A stretch of DNA of 64,000 nucleotides from Gamsiella multidivaricata. Taxonomy: Eukaryota > Mortierellomycota > Mortierellomycetes > Mortierellales > Mortierellaceae. The DNA lies in NCBI RefSeq assembly GCF_025024155.1, contig NW_026251747.1, forward strand, positions 266,416 to 330,415, written 5' to 3'. Below the pieces are notes generated by a model that saw nothing but the letters and a program-made list of their open reading frames with translations, ran no database searches and was not told where the DNA came from. This document shows, piece by piece, positions 20,818-33,554 of this stretch (positions are counted from its first letter, which is position 1; the number at the start of each line of letters is the position of its first letter). The position numbers and the translations under genes are program-made.

Positions 20818-23800
20818 TCAAACGTCTTTGGCGCGTCGTTGCTCCCACTGCTCCTTGGCCACCTGTCGCAGTGCAACCTCGTTCTCCGCACCAGTATCCG
20901 CAACCATCCTCCGTAGCCATCCTCCTGCCGTCGAAGGCGATTCACTTCCCATCTCCACCACAGGGCCGTTCAACAGCTCCCATGGCTCGCCAAACTCCAT
21001 TACGCGTCCTTGATCCAGCACCAAGATACGATCGTAGTCGCCAATGACCGTATTTAATCGATGTGCGATCGTGAACACGGTTGCGCCCTTGAACTGCGAG
21101 TGGATCGCCTTTTGGATCATCCGGTCAGACTGCAGGTCCACGTTCGCAGTGGCCTCGTCCATGACAATGATCTTGGCCCGTCTCAACACCGCACGCGCCA
21201 ACGACAACAACTGCTGCTCGCCGATACTAAAGTTCTTTCCATTGTCGTCCACAGTCGCATCCAGTCCTCCCTCAAGACCCTCGACGAGACGCTTCAATTC
21301 CGCGGCCTCCAGTGCCGCCCAGATGTCCGCATCCTGATGCTGAGATGTTGGGTCGAGGTTGAATCGCAGTGTGCCGCGGAAGAGGAAGGGTTCCTGTGGG
21401 ATAATCGCCATCTTCTCGCGCAAGTCATGCATCCCGATCTTGGAGATATCGACCCCGTCAATGGAGATGCCTCCATGATGAGGCGGATTGCCCGTGGTGG
21501 TATCGACGAGTCGGAAGAGTGCCCCGATCAAGCTGGACTTGCCGGCTCCTGTGCGACCCACGATCCCGATCTTCTCGCCAGCCTTGAAATCCAGCGAGAT
21601 GTTCTTCAACACCGGGCCTTCACCGCGAGGGTAGGTCAAGGACATGTCCGTGAAAGTGACCTTGGCTTCCTGTGGCCATCCGTTCGGGACAACGCTCGAA
21701 CCATCGGGGTTGAATCGACGACGCTCTGATTCCTCGGGCTTGACCTGCGCGTACTCCATCATACGTTCGACAGAAACCATGAGAATGGCAGCCTCGACAC
21801 TTTGTCTCACAGCCCATTGCAGCTCTCCACTCAGCTGAGTGACATAGTTCAGTGCCAGTCCGACCATGGCAGCCTTCTGAGAATCACGGACAGCAACACA
21901 AGCAACAGCAGTGATACCCAGGAAAAGCGCCGAGAGGGCATCTAGACGGAAACCGAGCCAACGTGCGCAGATCAAATAGGCAAAGAACGCACGTCCATTG
22001 GCTTCTTGCGCGTCCACAAAACGTCCCATGAATCGCTCGCCGACACCAAAGGCACGAACAGAGGTCAGGCCATCCAGGGTTTCCGAGAGCTGAGAGTAGA
22101 TGGGGGACCGAGTCTGACTATCGATACGCTTGACCTGTCGGCTTGTCCTGATATAGACCATACGGAGGAAAATAAAACCACCAAAGAGGAAAGGAATCGA
22201 GATGACAATCCATGCGTTCACAATACAGACGACGACCACAGATCCGAAAAGCATAAATACGATCTGTGTGGCGTCGAAGAAGGTGTATGGTAGCAACTCG
22301 TCGCAGTTGGCCATGTCCTTGGAGAACCGGTTCAGAACACGCCCATGAGGGTTGGCGTGGAAAAAGTCAATGCTGGTTTTGAGTAGGGCGTCGAGCATGG
22401 CCCTGAAGATGCTCCGTGAACTCTCCGAAACACAGTAAAAGAATAAGAAGGACCGAAACAGGGTCACGATCACGGTCGCTAGACAGTACACACCAAAGAT
22501 CGTAGGATAGTAGGAATGTGTCTGTTCCTCTGCGGATAGTTCGGACCAGTTTGAAAGGAAAAAGTCGCCCGCCACCATGATCGCCTGCGCTGCTGCCAGT
22601 GAGAAGATGGTTAGACCCAGACGGAAGGGTGTCGATCCGAGCCGGAAGAAATCATAGTAAACTCGCAAAGGTGTATCGCCCTCCTGGACTTCCTCCACGG
22701 TCAGATTCTTCTCTGGGGCATCGCTATCCTCCTCCACACCACCGGCATTCGAGACACGCGACTTGACACGCTTGAGTGCATCCATTGAGGAGTCGGCTCC
22801 CGTGGGATCGGCTTTAAGGATGGCATCTGTCTCCTCGTCCTCCGTTGCTTCAGGTGCCTTCTTGGCGAACTCGCGCAAAACGTCCACGAACTTGACCCGC
22901 ATCTTGACACTCCTGGTTGATTCACCATCGTTGATCACCTTTTCCACCTCCACCTCCTGCTGCATCACAGCATCCACCCGTCCGGTATGTGTCACATGTC
23001 CTTGCTCGAGAATAATAACGTTTTCACAATCCTTGATGTACTGCAACTGATGTGTCACCAGTACTCGTGCCTTGGCTTTCAGCAGCCCATTGATGCAGTT
23101 GTCGAAAAGCGCACGTCCGACCTTGGGATCGACAGCCGAAAGTGGATCGTCCAGGATATAAATGTCCGACTCCCTGTACGCTGCTCTCGCGAGAGAAACA
23201 CGGGCACGCTGACCACCACTGAGGGTCACGCCCTTCTCGCCGATGATAGTCTCATCTCCTTGCGGGAGCAGGGACAGGTCGCGGGTGAGCTCGCATGCCT
23301 TGATGACCTTGCTATAGCGCTCCTGGTTGAACTGAGAACCGAATAAAATGTTGCTCTTGATCGTTCCTGCAAAGATCCAGGGCGACTGGGCCGAGTAAGA
23401 CATCTTGATATTGCCTTTATCCTGCTTTGCCAGCGCAAAAGATCCGGATACTAGAGGCATCTCCTGCAGGAGTGCCATACAGAGACTGGATTTGCCGCAT
23501 CCGACAGGTCCAACAACAGCCAACAACTCATCGCGACGAAGGGTCATAGTGATGTTGTTGAGAATGGCTTTCTTGGGGCTGTTCATTGTCAGGTTGTCCG
23601 CGCTAGCGTGTCCCTTTTCGTCCTCTGTGTCCTGAGCCTGGCGAGAAGCCTTCTCCTCGGCCGAAAGCTCTGGGACCCCGTTATTTTCATCCGTGGCGAG
23701 CGACCAAGAGAAAGATGCGTCGCGCATTTCGAGCAGCAGAGATGGATCCAGAGTCTTCTCCACGCTTCCCATCATTGCATCTCCGGATTTGCCTGAGGAG

Positions 23801-25363
23801 TCCTCCTGTTCTGTCTTGAACTTGTTCTCGATACCTTTCAGCTCAGGTAGCAGCATAAAGTCCGTGATACGGCGAACAGACACACGGGTCTCTGCGATCG
23901 TCTCCAAAGCCTTGGGGAAGAACGAGGTCATAGTCAGGCGCATGACATTGAACAGTGTAAGCGACACAAAGACTTTGTCGGGCGACAGGGTCTTGCCCTG
24001 CAGCCAGAACGTGACAAAAACGAACAGGGCGATCAGAGGCTGGAAGAAAAAGTAGATCGCCATATTGCTGGCTCTCATGAGGTTGGCCTTCCAGATATAT
24101 CTGAGTTCGATCGATCGGAGCATGAGAATTTTCTCCTGAAACGGCACCTCCCATGCGCACAATTTGACGAGCTCGATTCCTTGAAAGACATCCGAAAGCG
24201 TTCTGATACGTTCATCGCGGGCATTGACTGTTTTGCTACGGATGGTGGAGAAGTGGCGGGAAAAGAAGGTCTGGACGGGCATCAGGATGACAAAGACCAG
24301 CAATCCCGACAAACAGGCGACCTCGATCTCTCTCCAGAGAAAGTACATGACAAATATCATCTCCAATGGTCCGATGATTGCATACAGCATGAAGGGCGTG
24401 GCATTTTCGAATGGTTGGACGTCTAGAGATATTGTAATGGAGTATGACAGGATAGTTAATACATTAGGCTCGGCGTCTTTCAAAATCATATCAAATGCTA
24501 TACGATGCCTGCCGTTAGTATACCATTAGAAATCAGGTTGACGATGGTTCCGGTAGCAATCGAACTGGAGGTTGAGAGGGTGAGGCATTTGCGGTACATG
24601 AGAGAGATCAAACTCTGCCGAATCCAAAGTCCAGTGCGCATAGTTGGGAAGAAATAGTGATGGTGCATGGTTCCGTGGAAAAGGGTGACTAGGAAGAGAC
24701 CAACCGCATATGCCATTCCTGTGCTGATCGGTGTGTCTGGGAAGTCGAAGAAACGGATAACGTATCTATGATGAATCAAAGTAGTGGGAAACGGCATTAT
24801 GTTAATATTTGATAGTGAATTGAGGACTTATTTCGTATGAACATCGACTGTTGCAATCGAGTGCAATTGAACGGCGACTTACCCCATGAGAATAGCTTCG
24901 CTGATCTTACAGGCACTTTCGATGATGCCTGTGAAAAAGGAAATACTGAAGTAGAGCCCAAAGCATCTCCACAGGACCAGGTAGAGGTTTGGTCTCCTGG
25001 GCTTAGACCCCGTTGCCCTGGCCTTGGCCTGGCACTTTTCTACTTCCTTTGTCCATTCCTCCAGCAGCCTGTCGGTGATCCTCTTGACGTGGTCATTCTT
25101 CGAGAGCTGGTCAAGATCCGTTTCGACAATTGTTTGACTCTGGAATGTGAGGAGAGAAAGAATGAGAATACCTGTTAATATAATATAAAGAGTGGTAATA
25201 ATAGTAGCAACAGTAGCTAGCGGATACCTTGGGCAGATCGTACAAAGTTGAATTATCAACGTACCCATCCTCTAATAAGCAATGGCTGGATCCAGTTGAA
25301 CGAGAAGTACGACAGGGGATTGGCGGTCTCGATTGCGGCGGGAGGATGCTTTGAGTCGGCCAT
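20818..25363 (-). CDS. ABCC (MRP)-type full ABC transporter
   Basis: Four exons: 25363..25265, 25139..24883, 24765..24524 and 24422..20818, giving 1400 aa with consistent phases. The start reads MADSKHPPAAIETANPLSYF followed by SFNWIQPLLIRGW, the classic ABCC opening, so this is a short MRP without the extra N-terminal TMD0. Order: lasso and TMD1 (~95-390) with STSSSIATGTIVNLISNDV; NBD1 with Walker A GPVGCGKSSL (~507), signature LSGGQRARVSLARA (~600) and IYILDDPLSAVD, the Asp replacing the catalytic Glu as is usual for ABCC NBD1; TMD2 (~800-1090); NBD2 with GRTGAGKSSL (~1155), FSIGEQQLLSLARA and IIVMDEATANVD. Such pumps export conjugates, drugs or organic anions across plasma or vacuolar membranes; the substrate is not predictable. 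The largest open frame extends 22 codons into intron 3, but those residues are intronic because DVQPFENATPF joins exactly after exon 3. Confidence 0.93.
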
Positions 25364-25831
25364 GGCTAAGAGCAGAGTGGCGTATGTATGTCTGTGCGGT
25401 ATTTCTGATCACAGGCTATTATTGATGAGCACTTCGGTACAGTCTAGTGCGATGCGATGGAATGGGATGGGATGCAAGACAGGAGTGGAGAGGGCCGATG
25501 GAATGAGCAGTGGACGATGGCGAGGGATGAGAAGAAGGAAGAGGGAGAAGAGAACGGACGAAGAGAACGAAAGGACGCCAGCGCAGGAAGCTACTGTAAC
25601 ACGAAGAGGGTGGAGGGTCTGATTTGCCGGGGTTTTATACTCCTTCAACCTTGTCCCAGGATCCGAAGGGGCGTGGCACAAAAAAAAACTATAAAAAAAA
25701 CTGGGTGCACTTTCATTCGTGGGGACCTTAATCCACTCGGAACTCAGCTACATACGTTCAGGTAGGTACGAGTGCAAAGTGATGCTCCACTTCGACAGTC
25801 CTTTTTGCCGTGGGCGAATGGTGCGGAATGG

Positions 25832-25852
25832 GCTGCTGCTGCTGCTGCTGCT
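25832..25852. repeat. (GCT)7 trinucleotide repeat
   Basis: Seven perfect GCT units outside any supported gene, ~470 bp upstream of the ABC transporter start. Confidence 0.9.
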
Positions 25853-27020
25853 GACTAGAACAGCGGCGGGCCGGGGCGTCCCTTTTCTGACAATCATAAC
25901 ATCGTACGTTACTTACTCCTTAAGTCGCAATCGCACTCTGCATGCATGGGTAAAATTGGAACACATGCACGGCACGATTCAAGCTGGCTGCATGGCGCCA
26001 CATCCTCATCCCACTCTCCTCCTTCCTCCTTCTCCCTCTCGACGATCTATCTCCCCGCCTTCTTATTATGAACCGCAAACGTCATGCTCTGGTAGTCATG
26101 GTCCCCACTATGCTTATGATGCTGTCACCTATGCTACCCAATATGAATCCCACTGACCGCCCTCGTGAAGTTTCAGTGCCCCGTCTTCGCGAACAGTGTG
26201 AGCTGCGTTTGAAATCCTGGAAAAGCGCTTTGCCGAATAAGATTTTTGGATTTTCACATACAAAAAAAAATAGAAATGTCTTCCATCTTTGGTGTGCAAG
26301 CACGCCCAACCCAACCAAAGCATCCTGCCTTGTTTCTTACTACTACGCCCAGACATACATGCATCAACATTATCATCATCATCATCGCGTACATGGACAT
26401 TTCTCTGGTTGGGTAGGGGTAGCATCCTCCTATGTACCTATGACTCAACTACCGATCGTGATCCCTATTCCCTGTGCCACTCAAGAAATATCCTCCAAGT
26501 CATCTTGACGTTTTATGGGCTCGTTCTTTCACACGCTGGGGCACCTAATGCGCAGCTTTCGTCTCACAACCTTAAATCTAAGCCTGTTTTCTCTGTTCAG
26601 TGAGAGCAAGCGGAGCGTCCGCGCCACTTATTTTACAGCTCAGCAGTTCCCTTCGGCGTAGAAGCATTCTCACGACAACGATGGGCATCGTTACGGCCCA
26701 AACAATCCACCTCAGTGTCCTCAATTTATGTTGTCTAGTTATAGCGAGTTCATCTGAGTTTACACCACTGTCCCTGATACTCCTAAGTACTGCGCCCAAT
26801 TGATTAAACGTCGTGTTATCTTATCGCATCCCCTCCCTTGATCCCGCCAAGCGGATTCGACCTCTCAAGTCTATAATCAGCTGAACGTTGCTGCTCAGAC
26901 TAGCTGCATAGTATGCATGCAATAAATCAAAACGTTACTTATGCCCCATCACGCTATTCACCTTTGATCAATATTGTAGTTGTCTTTTGTCTCTCTAAAT
27001 AGACCTAATTGACTCCACGG

Positions 27021-28851
27021 TCAATGAGGTACAGCGAGTGAAAACAACAGAATCAAACGAAAGACATGGAGACGGTCCGATGTCACCAGATCCAGTCGTC
27101 TGAATATGTATCTGAAATTGAGTGCTCGATGAGGATCCACGATGGGTCCTCGATTACTGAAAATACCACCTCCTTGACATGATACAATAGCTGCCGCAGG
27201 CACTGCTTCTGCTGCACTCGCATACCACCTCTCGCGGTACTGCTTCAAGGATCCAGATATATCTTTGATTAGGGGTTGAAGTGAAATTGTGAAGCAGTTT
27301 AACGAGCGCAACAGCGCCCAGAAATGCTTGAGTTGCTTCTCGACCAACTGTACATGCTAGCCGTAAAGCCATAGCACATGCCAATGCAGTTACAAAAGCA
27401 CGCAATAGTGTTTCTAGGTCCAACAATGGACATGCCAAAGAAAGGTTACGAATTCATGGTCCGTGCTTGGATGAATCTTTTCGATTGATCGTCAACGAGA
27501 TGGGGTCGTTCGATAGCATGGGCCATGCGGATTAAAAGTAGTCGTCACGTCATATTCGCAGAATGACTTCTTCAGGGCATCGTACTGTGCTCTGAAGCCA
27601 TTGGCCTTGATACCAGATGATGCACACGGGTAGTCTAGGAAGAGAGAGAAATAGAAAGAAGATTTGCAATCATATAGATGTACTATGTCCTTATCCTCAT
27701 ATACTCACGCAGTGCTAGTCGAAGCGAACGGGCGCGAAATCTGACTCGGACACAGAATAACCTGCCTCTTTCAAGTTCTGGTGTAGACCTGTCGAATCGT
27801 AGAGTACGCGCCATTATACTCGATAAAGATATTTGTCTTGTATTCACTACATCAGGAGTGAAAGGGGACAGAAAGTACAGTAGCCGTAGGCATAGTTAGA
27901 GAGGAACGCTCCGCCTCGCTTTTCAGCATGGATGCCGTCAGCCCTACCTGTTGTTAAAAAGAGACTGAACCCACAAGATCATATTTGGCAAACGGTTTTG
28001 TCGTCAATCGTTTCTGGATGCTCAAACTTTTCTTTTCTCTTTTTTCCTGTGAGTATCTTTTTGCGGCGCCTCCAATCTGAACGAGCCAGGATCTAATAAA
28101 AGAAAGTGTCAGTTCCAAGTTACAACCGTCCGCTATACTTTGTGGTAATATCCGTATACTGATTAGACACAAGGTTCTTGGTATGCGCTGTCTACGGTAA
28201 TAGATCAAACCATAGACGAACCTCCATAGTGCCACGACTTCGCAAAATCTCCGCATAGGACGCCAAGCCCTCCTGCATCTTCCATCATATTTGTTTGGTA
28301 CAGGCCAATCTGCTCCTACGCTTCGAACACGACAACTGGGAACGTAGTGGCAACCGCCAATGAGGCTATGCGCTGCTCTCTTTCCAGGAAGTATAAAAGT
28401 CGATCTCGGCCTGGTCCAGCATGGTTCAGCATAGTAGCCGTTGCTGAACCACTGATACCAACAACGGCTACCGTGAAATGCGTTGAGTCTCCGTATTTGA
28501 TCTGATTTATTGAAGTCGTGCCGTGCCGGAAGGAATTAGATGGTGACTTGGCGAAGATGAGGAGCAAACGAGTTCCCATTCAGATGATCATCGAGATTGC
28601 TCATTCCGGACGAAAACATGGTCGATGGTTGTACAAACATTGAATGTTTTGCTCTCATTTCGAAGGTGCAATTGGGGGAAGGGGGTGGTTGTTGTCTCTG
28701 GCTCTAAAATGAACCTCGCAATGTGGTTTCGATGCACTTGTCTTTCATAGATCGCCACATTATTATTGCTCATGGACACGGATGAAACTGATGATCGGGT
28801 ACCCCTCCAACGGTCGACAGGATGTTGCCATGCAGCCCGCCTGAAATACAA
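27021..28851 (-). pseudogene. Diffuse unrecognised coding relics
   Basis: Minus-strand segments read like protein but sit in different frames with stops between them: KYGDSTHFTVAVVGISGSAT (~28480), GIKANGFRAQYDALKKSFCE (~27600), LACTVGREATQAFLGAVALV (~27340) and, one frame over, SLKQYRERWYASAAEAVPAA (~27230). They may be exons of one decayed gene or of several. I recognise no family, and the coding nature itself is uncertain. Confidence 0.25.
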
Positions 28852-29356
28852 TTATGTTTGAGGGATGCAATATGCATGTTGCACCACGCGAACAATGAGA
28901 TATAGATCAATGGATGAAGCTTGAGTAACGAAGCGCGTTCATATCTGGGTCTGACACAGGACCTCGCCGTCGGCTGCTCTCGTACGTGGTACATGAAAGC
29001 AGATGCGCCAATAACAATTGTCCACAAAGTAGCCCCCCTTTTTTTTTGTTCCTGTGGGCGTCTCTTTAAGCTGTTTCTATCTGCTCTCCTATTCGCTGTA
29101 GACACACGCGTCCAAGGATATGTATGCACTGTTTGAGGTGGTTTTTTTATATCATTTTGTTTACTTTGAGCCTTTGAGCTTCCATCTCGCGTGTTTTTTT
29201 TCTCCTTATATGCTCTTTACGATTAGGGGTCTAGAGTGTGGGAGCAACGATGAGTTACACAAAACCAGACACTGTTTGCTGACCCTTCCCAGATCAGGTC
29301 AAAATCTACTGGGAAAACAAATGGTCATCCAGGACCTCGGGCAGCCCCTGGGCGAT

Positions 29357-29387
29357 AAATAATAATAACAATAATAACAATAATAAT
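29357..29387. repeat. (AAT)n/(AAC) microsatellite
   Basis: An interrupted trinucleotide repeat of AAT units with AAC interruptions in non-coding sequence. Confidence 0.85.
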
Positions 29388-29426
29388 CTCATCGCTGCAT
29401 CATCGACAACCATACCACTCCGGCGC

Positions 29427-29460
29427 AAGCCAGCCTCTGACTAACAACCTCGGCTGGCTT
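29427..29460. repeat. 9-bp perfect inverted repeat, 16-nt loop
   Basis: AAGCCAGCC at 29427-29435 and GGCTGGCTT at 29452-29460 form a perfect GC-rich stem. It lies directly beyond the stop of the short minus-strand open tail ending at 29460, so it could be a 3'-end hairpin or chance. Confidence 0.6.
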
Positions 29461-31339
29461 TAGGCCGGGTCGACCGCCATCTCGAAGAGCTCATGCACAT
29501 CCATGCATAAGCGCGTACCACCTGACTGTTTGGGCAATACAATGTGGCCACGGTAGCTGACCTGATCCAGATCAAGAAAATAAAAGAACGCCTCCGACGA
29601 AAGAGCTGTTAGGACGTGACATTCCTTCCATTCCTCCAAAGCAAAAAGGGAAGGACGTTGCAGAGTGAAAAGGGGACGGAAGAGGGGGAGGGAGGAACGA
29701 GGAAGCACACACGCACCAACTCCTATGCGCCTGTGGTCTGTGGAAGCAACTGGGATGTGGATTGTCCCCCCTCCCCCTGGACTGTGGAGAATCATCAGGC
29801 AGGGCTAAATACATCCGAGGGCATAAACCCGATTACAGCATCCTTAGGAGGATTGTGGGGTTGGCTGGGAAGGCCAGGAACACAAGCGGAATAGGAGTGA
29901 GAGACCTTGGTTCGATTCCTGCGGGCGCATCATTGAAGTAGCAGTATACCAACAGTGTGCAGCCACAGAAACACTGGTCTCAACGGTATGATTTTTCCAG
30001 GGTCCCGCTTCTGTTTGAATGTGGGAGGGAAACACTCAAAAAAATGGGCAAAGTCAAGTCCAAGGAACCTGAACCTGCCTTGTGTTTTCTGAGCATGTTT
30101 TAGTTCTAAAAAAATATAGACTGAGGATCGATCGATGGACGAGGACCAACATCGACCAGCCATGCTCCCGGTCGCTGGTTTCCCGTGTCCACATTGCTCG
30201 CCGCATCTCCATTCGATCCCCGTCTGAGCCAACAACAATCCACAACATAAAAAATAAAAGTGTAGAAGAGGATCTGAGCAATGTCATAATAGGCGCCAGC
30301 TAAACACGTTATTAGGACTCGTGATGAGGGGTAAAGTTTTTTCTTCAGTGTTCTTCTCCCCTCGTTGTGGAGAGATGATTCATGTACGTGTGCGTGTATG
30401 CATGGGCAGGTTAATGAGCCCTGTCTCTCATACATGTTTGACAAGCAAATAGGAAAGTGAAGAGGACACTCCACTCCTGCTCTTTGTGAGAATAAGATCT
30501 GTCCTTGGTCTCATAGCGCTTTGGTCGTTTTCCGTTATGCGAACTTACCATCGTCAGGGTGTACAACAACGAAATGTCGTCGGCACTGAATTGTTCCTTG
30601 CATCGATGTTGTTTGCTGTTGTTATTGTTGTTATCCATGTTGGGGCAAGAATATAGCCCATTACATACTTCTGGACACATCACATCCGACGACTATGAAA
30701 AAATGGGGGAACTTGATGCGAGCGTCTTTGTTATATACTATGTCTCAGTCCTTTTTTGGAAGACGAAGAAGAACGTATGCGTCTGCATGATCGTCCGCAA
30801 AAGCAGACAGACACATCGGTGATGCGGTGCAATCCATACACCTTACACAAAGAGACTGAATGTCCATCGTCCCGCATTGAAGAGGCATCCCATACCGCGT
30901 CCAGTTTACGTGTGGAATTAGCACATACTCGCATTTACACATATACTTACAGAGAACATGAGGGTGTGCAGTGGAGACGAGAACGATCCTGAAGGCAACT
31001 AAAAAGAAAAGAAGGAAGTTCCAGTCTGCGCCCGATTGAATGCGAAAATAGCAAGAACGAACACTTTTTTTTTCTCCATAAAAAACGGAGTGTAGTGTTC
31101 ATGAAGATCTATGCACTCTATTCGCGTTTTTATGAGAATTATGAGTAAATGAAAGAAGATCCTCCAGCCGTTGTTCCATTTGAAGCCATCCTTCAATGAA
31201 AGTCTAGGTTTTATTCAATTGGGTTCTGCGATAAAGACTGTATGTAATACGATCTACGGACAATCGATGGGGTGGGATGAGATGAGGTGTAGACTAGGAT
31301 TGGGAGCGGGGGAAGGAGGAGGGGGAGGGGAATGGAGCC

Positions 31340-31360
31340 AAAAAAAAAAAAAAAAAAAAA
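31340..31360. repeat. 21-bp poly(A) tract
   Basis: A run of 21 A preceded by a G-rich stretch (31296-31336) in non-coding sequence. Confidence 0.9.
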
Positions 31361-33554
31361 GGGCGGCATACAGACTGCATGCGTAACTTTTTTGTCGTCG
31401 TTGCTCTCTCCACAACTCAATCCATCCCCCGCATTCAACCATTGGCCATGGATTCCTCCCCTCCCACACCACCCCACACCACCCCACACAGCCATTGATG
31501 ACCCGCATCGAAAAGGGCCTCAGTTCGTTCATAATCATTCTCCACATCCCTCTCCTTTTTTTGACACCCCACAACAATTAGGCTATTGAGGTCTGGCAAG
31601 TGTGGGACCAAACTAGATGTAGTCGGTGCTGCTGCCCCCCCCTGAAATGGAGATGGGCCCTGGTTTTGAGAGAAGAGAGAGGGAATGGGCGAGAGGAGAG
31701 AGGGGAGTGAGCGAAAAATGCAGAGAGAGATGGTGGGGTTACGGGAAGGTACATGTAGCACATCTCTTGCGGTCCTCTTTCCCCGGACCAGAATAGAACA
31801 CCGAAGGTTTCTTCGCTCGTAACACAGACTGGGCAATGAGAAGTATATAAACGACGACCCTGTCCATGGGTTTGGCCCGGTTTCCCTTTTAGCCTCCTTC
31901 CGCTTCTAATCCCTCCTATATAGTACCCGCCCCAAGGTTTTTCTTCCTTCCTTTCATTCCTTCCTCTATCCGTCTTTCCTTTTCTAATACCCTCGGACCC
32001 AACTGGACGAACCTCCGTTGTTGTTCTTCTTGCTGCTGTCTCTGTCTTCTGAACTGAATCTGATCGTTCATCATCTTGATTCTCCCCTTCATCAGTTTGT
32101 CCATCTTACGTTTTTGTCATTCTTGTCCTACAGAGCAGTCAACCTCCTTTTTGCAACAGTTGTTTTGTATTTCTTATTCCACCTCTGTAACATACACCCG
32201 TGTAGTATAAGAAAATCAAAGCCAATAAGAAAAGAAAAGATCTCAAGTATCACACCCACAATAGTTCAGGTACAGTCTCAATCTCCATCCATCCTCCGAC
32301 GACCACATGGTGTCATATCGTCCCCCTATTCCTCAACATACATAAACACCCTCTCCCCAGCCATTCACCCACTTGCTCTCCTTCTCCTCAGCCGATGCAA
32401 TGTTTATGTAACAGCTCATTTTTGGATGCTTCCATGGGCACGATGTGTATGCTCAACATGATGTGGAGAAAAAAAATTCGGGGGACACGTTTCGGACCAA
32501 GCGAGAGCATCAGAGGATTGGGGGGGACAGTGGGGAGGAATCGGTGGGGGAAAAGAGTAGAAGTATGGACTATGCAAGTAACATGCAGTTTTGTTTGTTG
32601 TCTTGTTTGTTCCGCTCGCTGGACGCGGTATAACACACTTATGCAAAACTCGTTCATCTGTTCATTCATCCATCCATCCGTGCTGTTGTGTTCATTCACC
32701 TCCCCCACCCCTCCCCTCTTCCCTCCCTCCCTCCCTCTCCCCGTCGGCGTAAACCCGTAAGCCCATTCCTCCCTTTTTTTTTTTTTTTTTTTCCTCATCT
32801 CCCACAAAACACAATGCGATCTCTGCGTGGAAGAGAAAAGAAGAAAAGAAAAGTAGGGGTAAACATTGACAGACAAAGGGAGACATACATTGAGTGTCTA
32901 TTCTATAGTGGTACAGACACAATACAGCTTACACATCCACATCCACATACACTTGCGCACGCAAGCACACATACACACATACACGGACTGGAAAAGAACG
33001 ATCAGCATTGTCCTCCCATCAGGAAGATGCTGCCATCTCTCCCTCCCCCTTTTCTGTCTGTGTGTGGAATGGTGTGAAAGCTCACAGCGAGGACGAACCA
33101 CGGACACAGCCCTGCAGCTCTACAGCCCTAGGGGGATTTTTCACACTCCTCTCCACAAGATCGTACCCTCCCTGAAGAAGCTGTGGAGAGATAGACACTG
33201 TAGTCCACCCAATCGGAACCCCTCTTCCATCTTTCCCTAGTATCAAACAAGTGTGCCGTAGCGCCACAGGGTCTACTAGACTATATAAATAAGGGTAGAC
33301 GCCCTTGTTAATCCTGACCGCTGTGATTGGTCTTCCTCGACACTGCTACTTATCGTATCCTAATCCTATATGCTAAAACCATACCGTTGCTGCTATCATT
33401 TCTACTAGTCTACTACTACCCTATACACGTACATAATAAGGATTCATTCCTATCGCTACCTATCACTGCCCTTTGACTCGAACGCATTTTCTTCCCGAGC
33501 CGAGTTCGCGTTGTTGATTTGACGCGTTCTGCCCCGATATTCTGAAACGACATC

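Larger units (their letters stand above)
25364..33554. other. 8.2-kb gene-poor region between ABC transporter and kinesin
   Basis: No convincing gene. It contains the divergent promoters of the flanking genes, microsatellites, homopolymers, a hairpin and a diffuse set of coding relics (listed separately). One short minus-strand open tail at 29600-29460 (VSYRGHIVLPKQSGGTRLCM) reads like a terminal exon, but I could not connect it to upstream exons. Confidence 0.5.

Noticed and set aside
24423..24489. Upstream extension of the large ABC transporter open frame as its N-terminus.
   Set aside because: These codons are intronic: splicing from 24524 to 24422 restores the conserved ISNDVQPF segment and the upstream exons supply the canonical ABCC start.
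26068..26508. A 146-codon plus-strand frame rich in Met, His and Pro.
   Set aside because: Composition follows simple repeats (CAT/CAC runs) and there is no conserved pattern; probably non-coding.
29890..29935. tRNA-like TGGTTCGATTCC (B-box) followed by GCGGGCGCA.
   Set aside because: The T-arm stem does not pair well, no 5' acceptor strand complementary to the 3' end is found within 90 bp, and no A-box or D-arm is visible. At most it is a relic.
32900..32990. CACA-rich tract as a possible CRISPR or regulatory array.
   Set aside because: It is a degenerate CA microsatellite with no repeat-spacer structure, in a eukaryotic genome.
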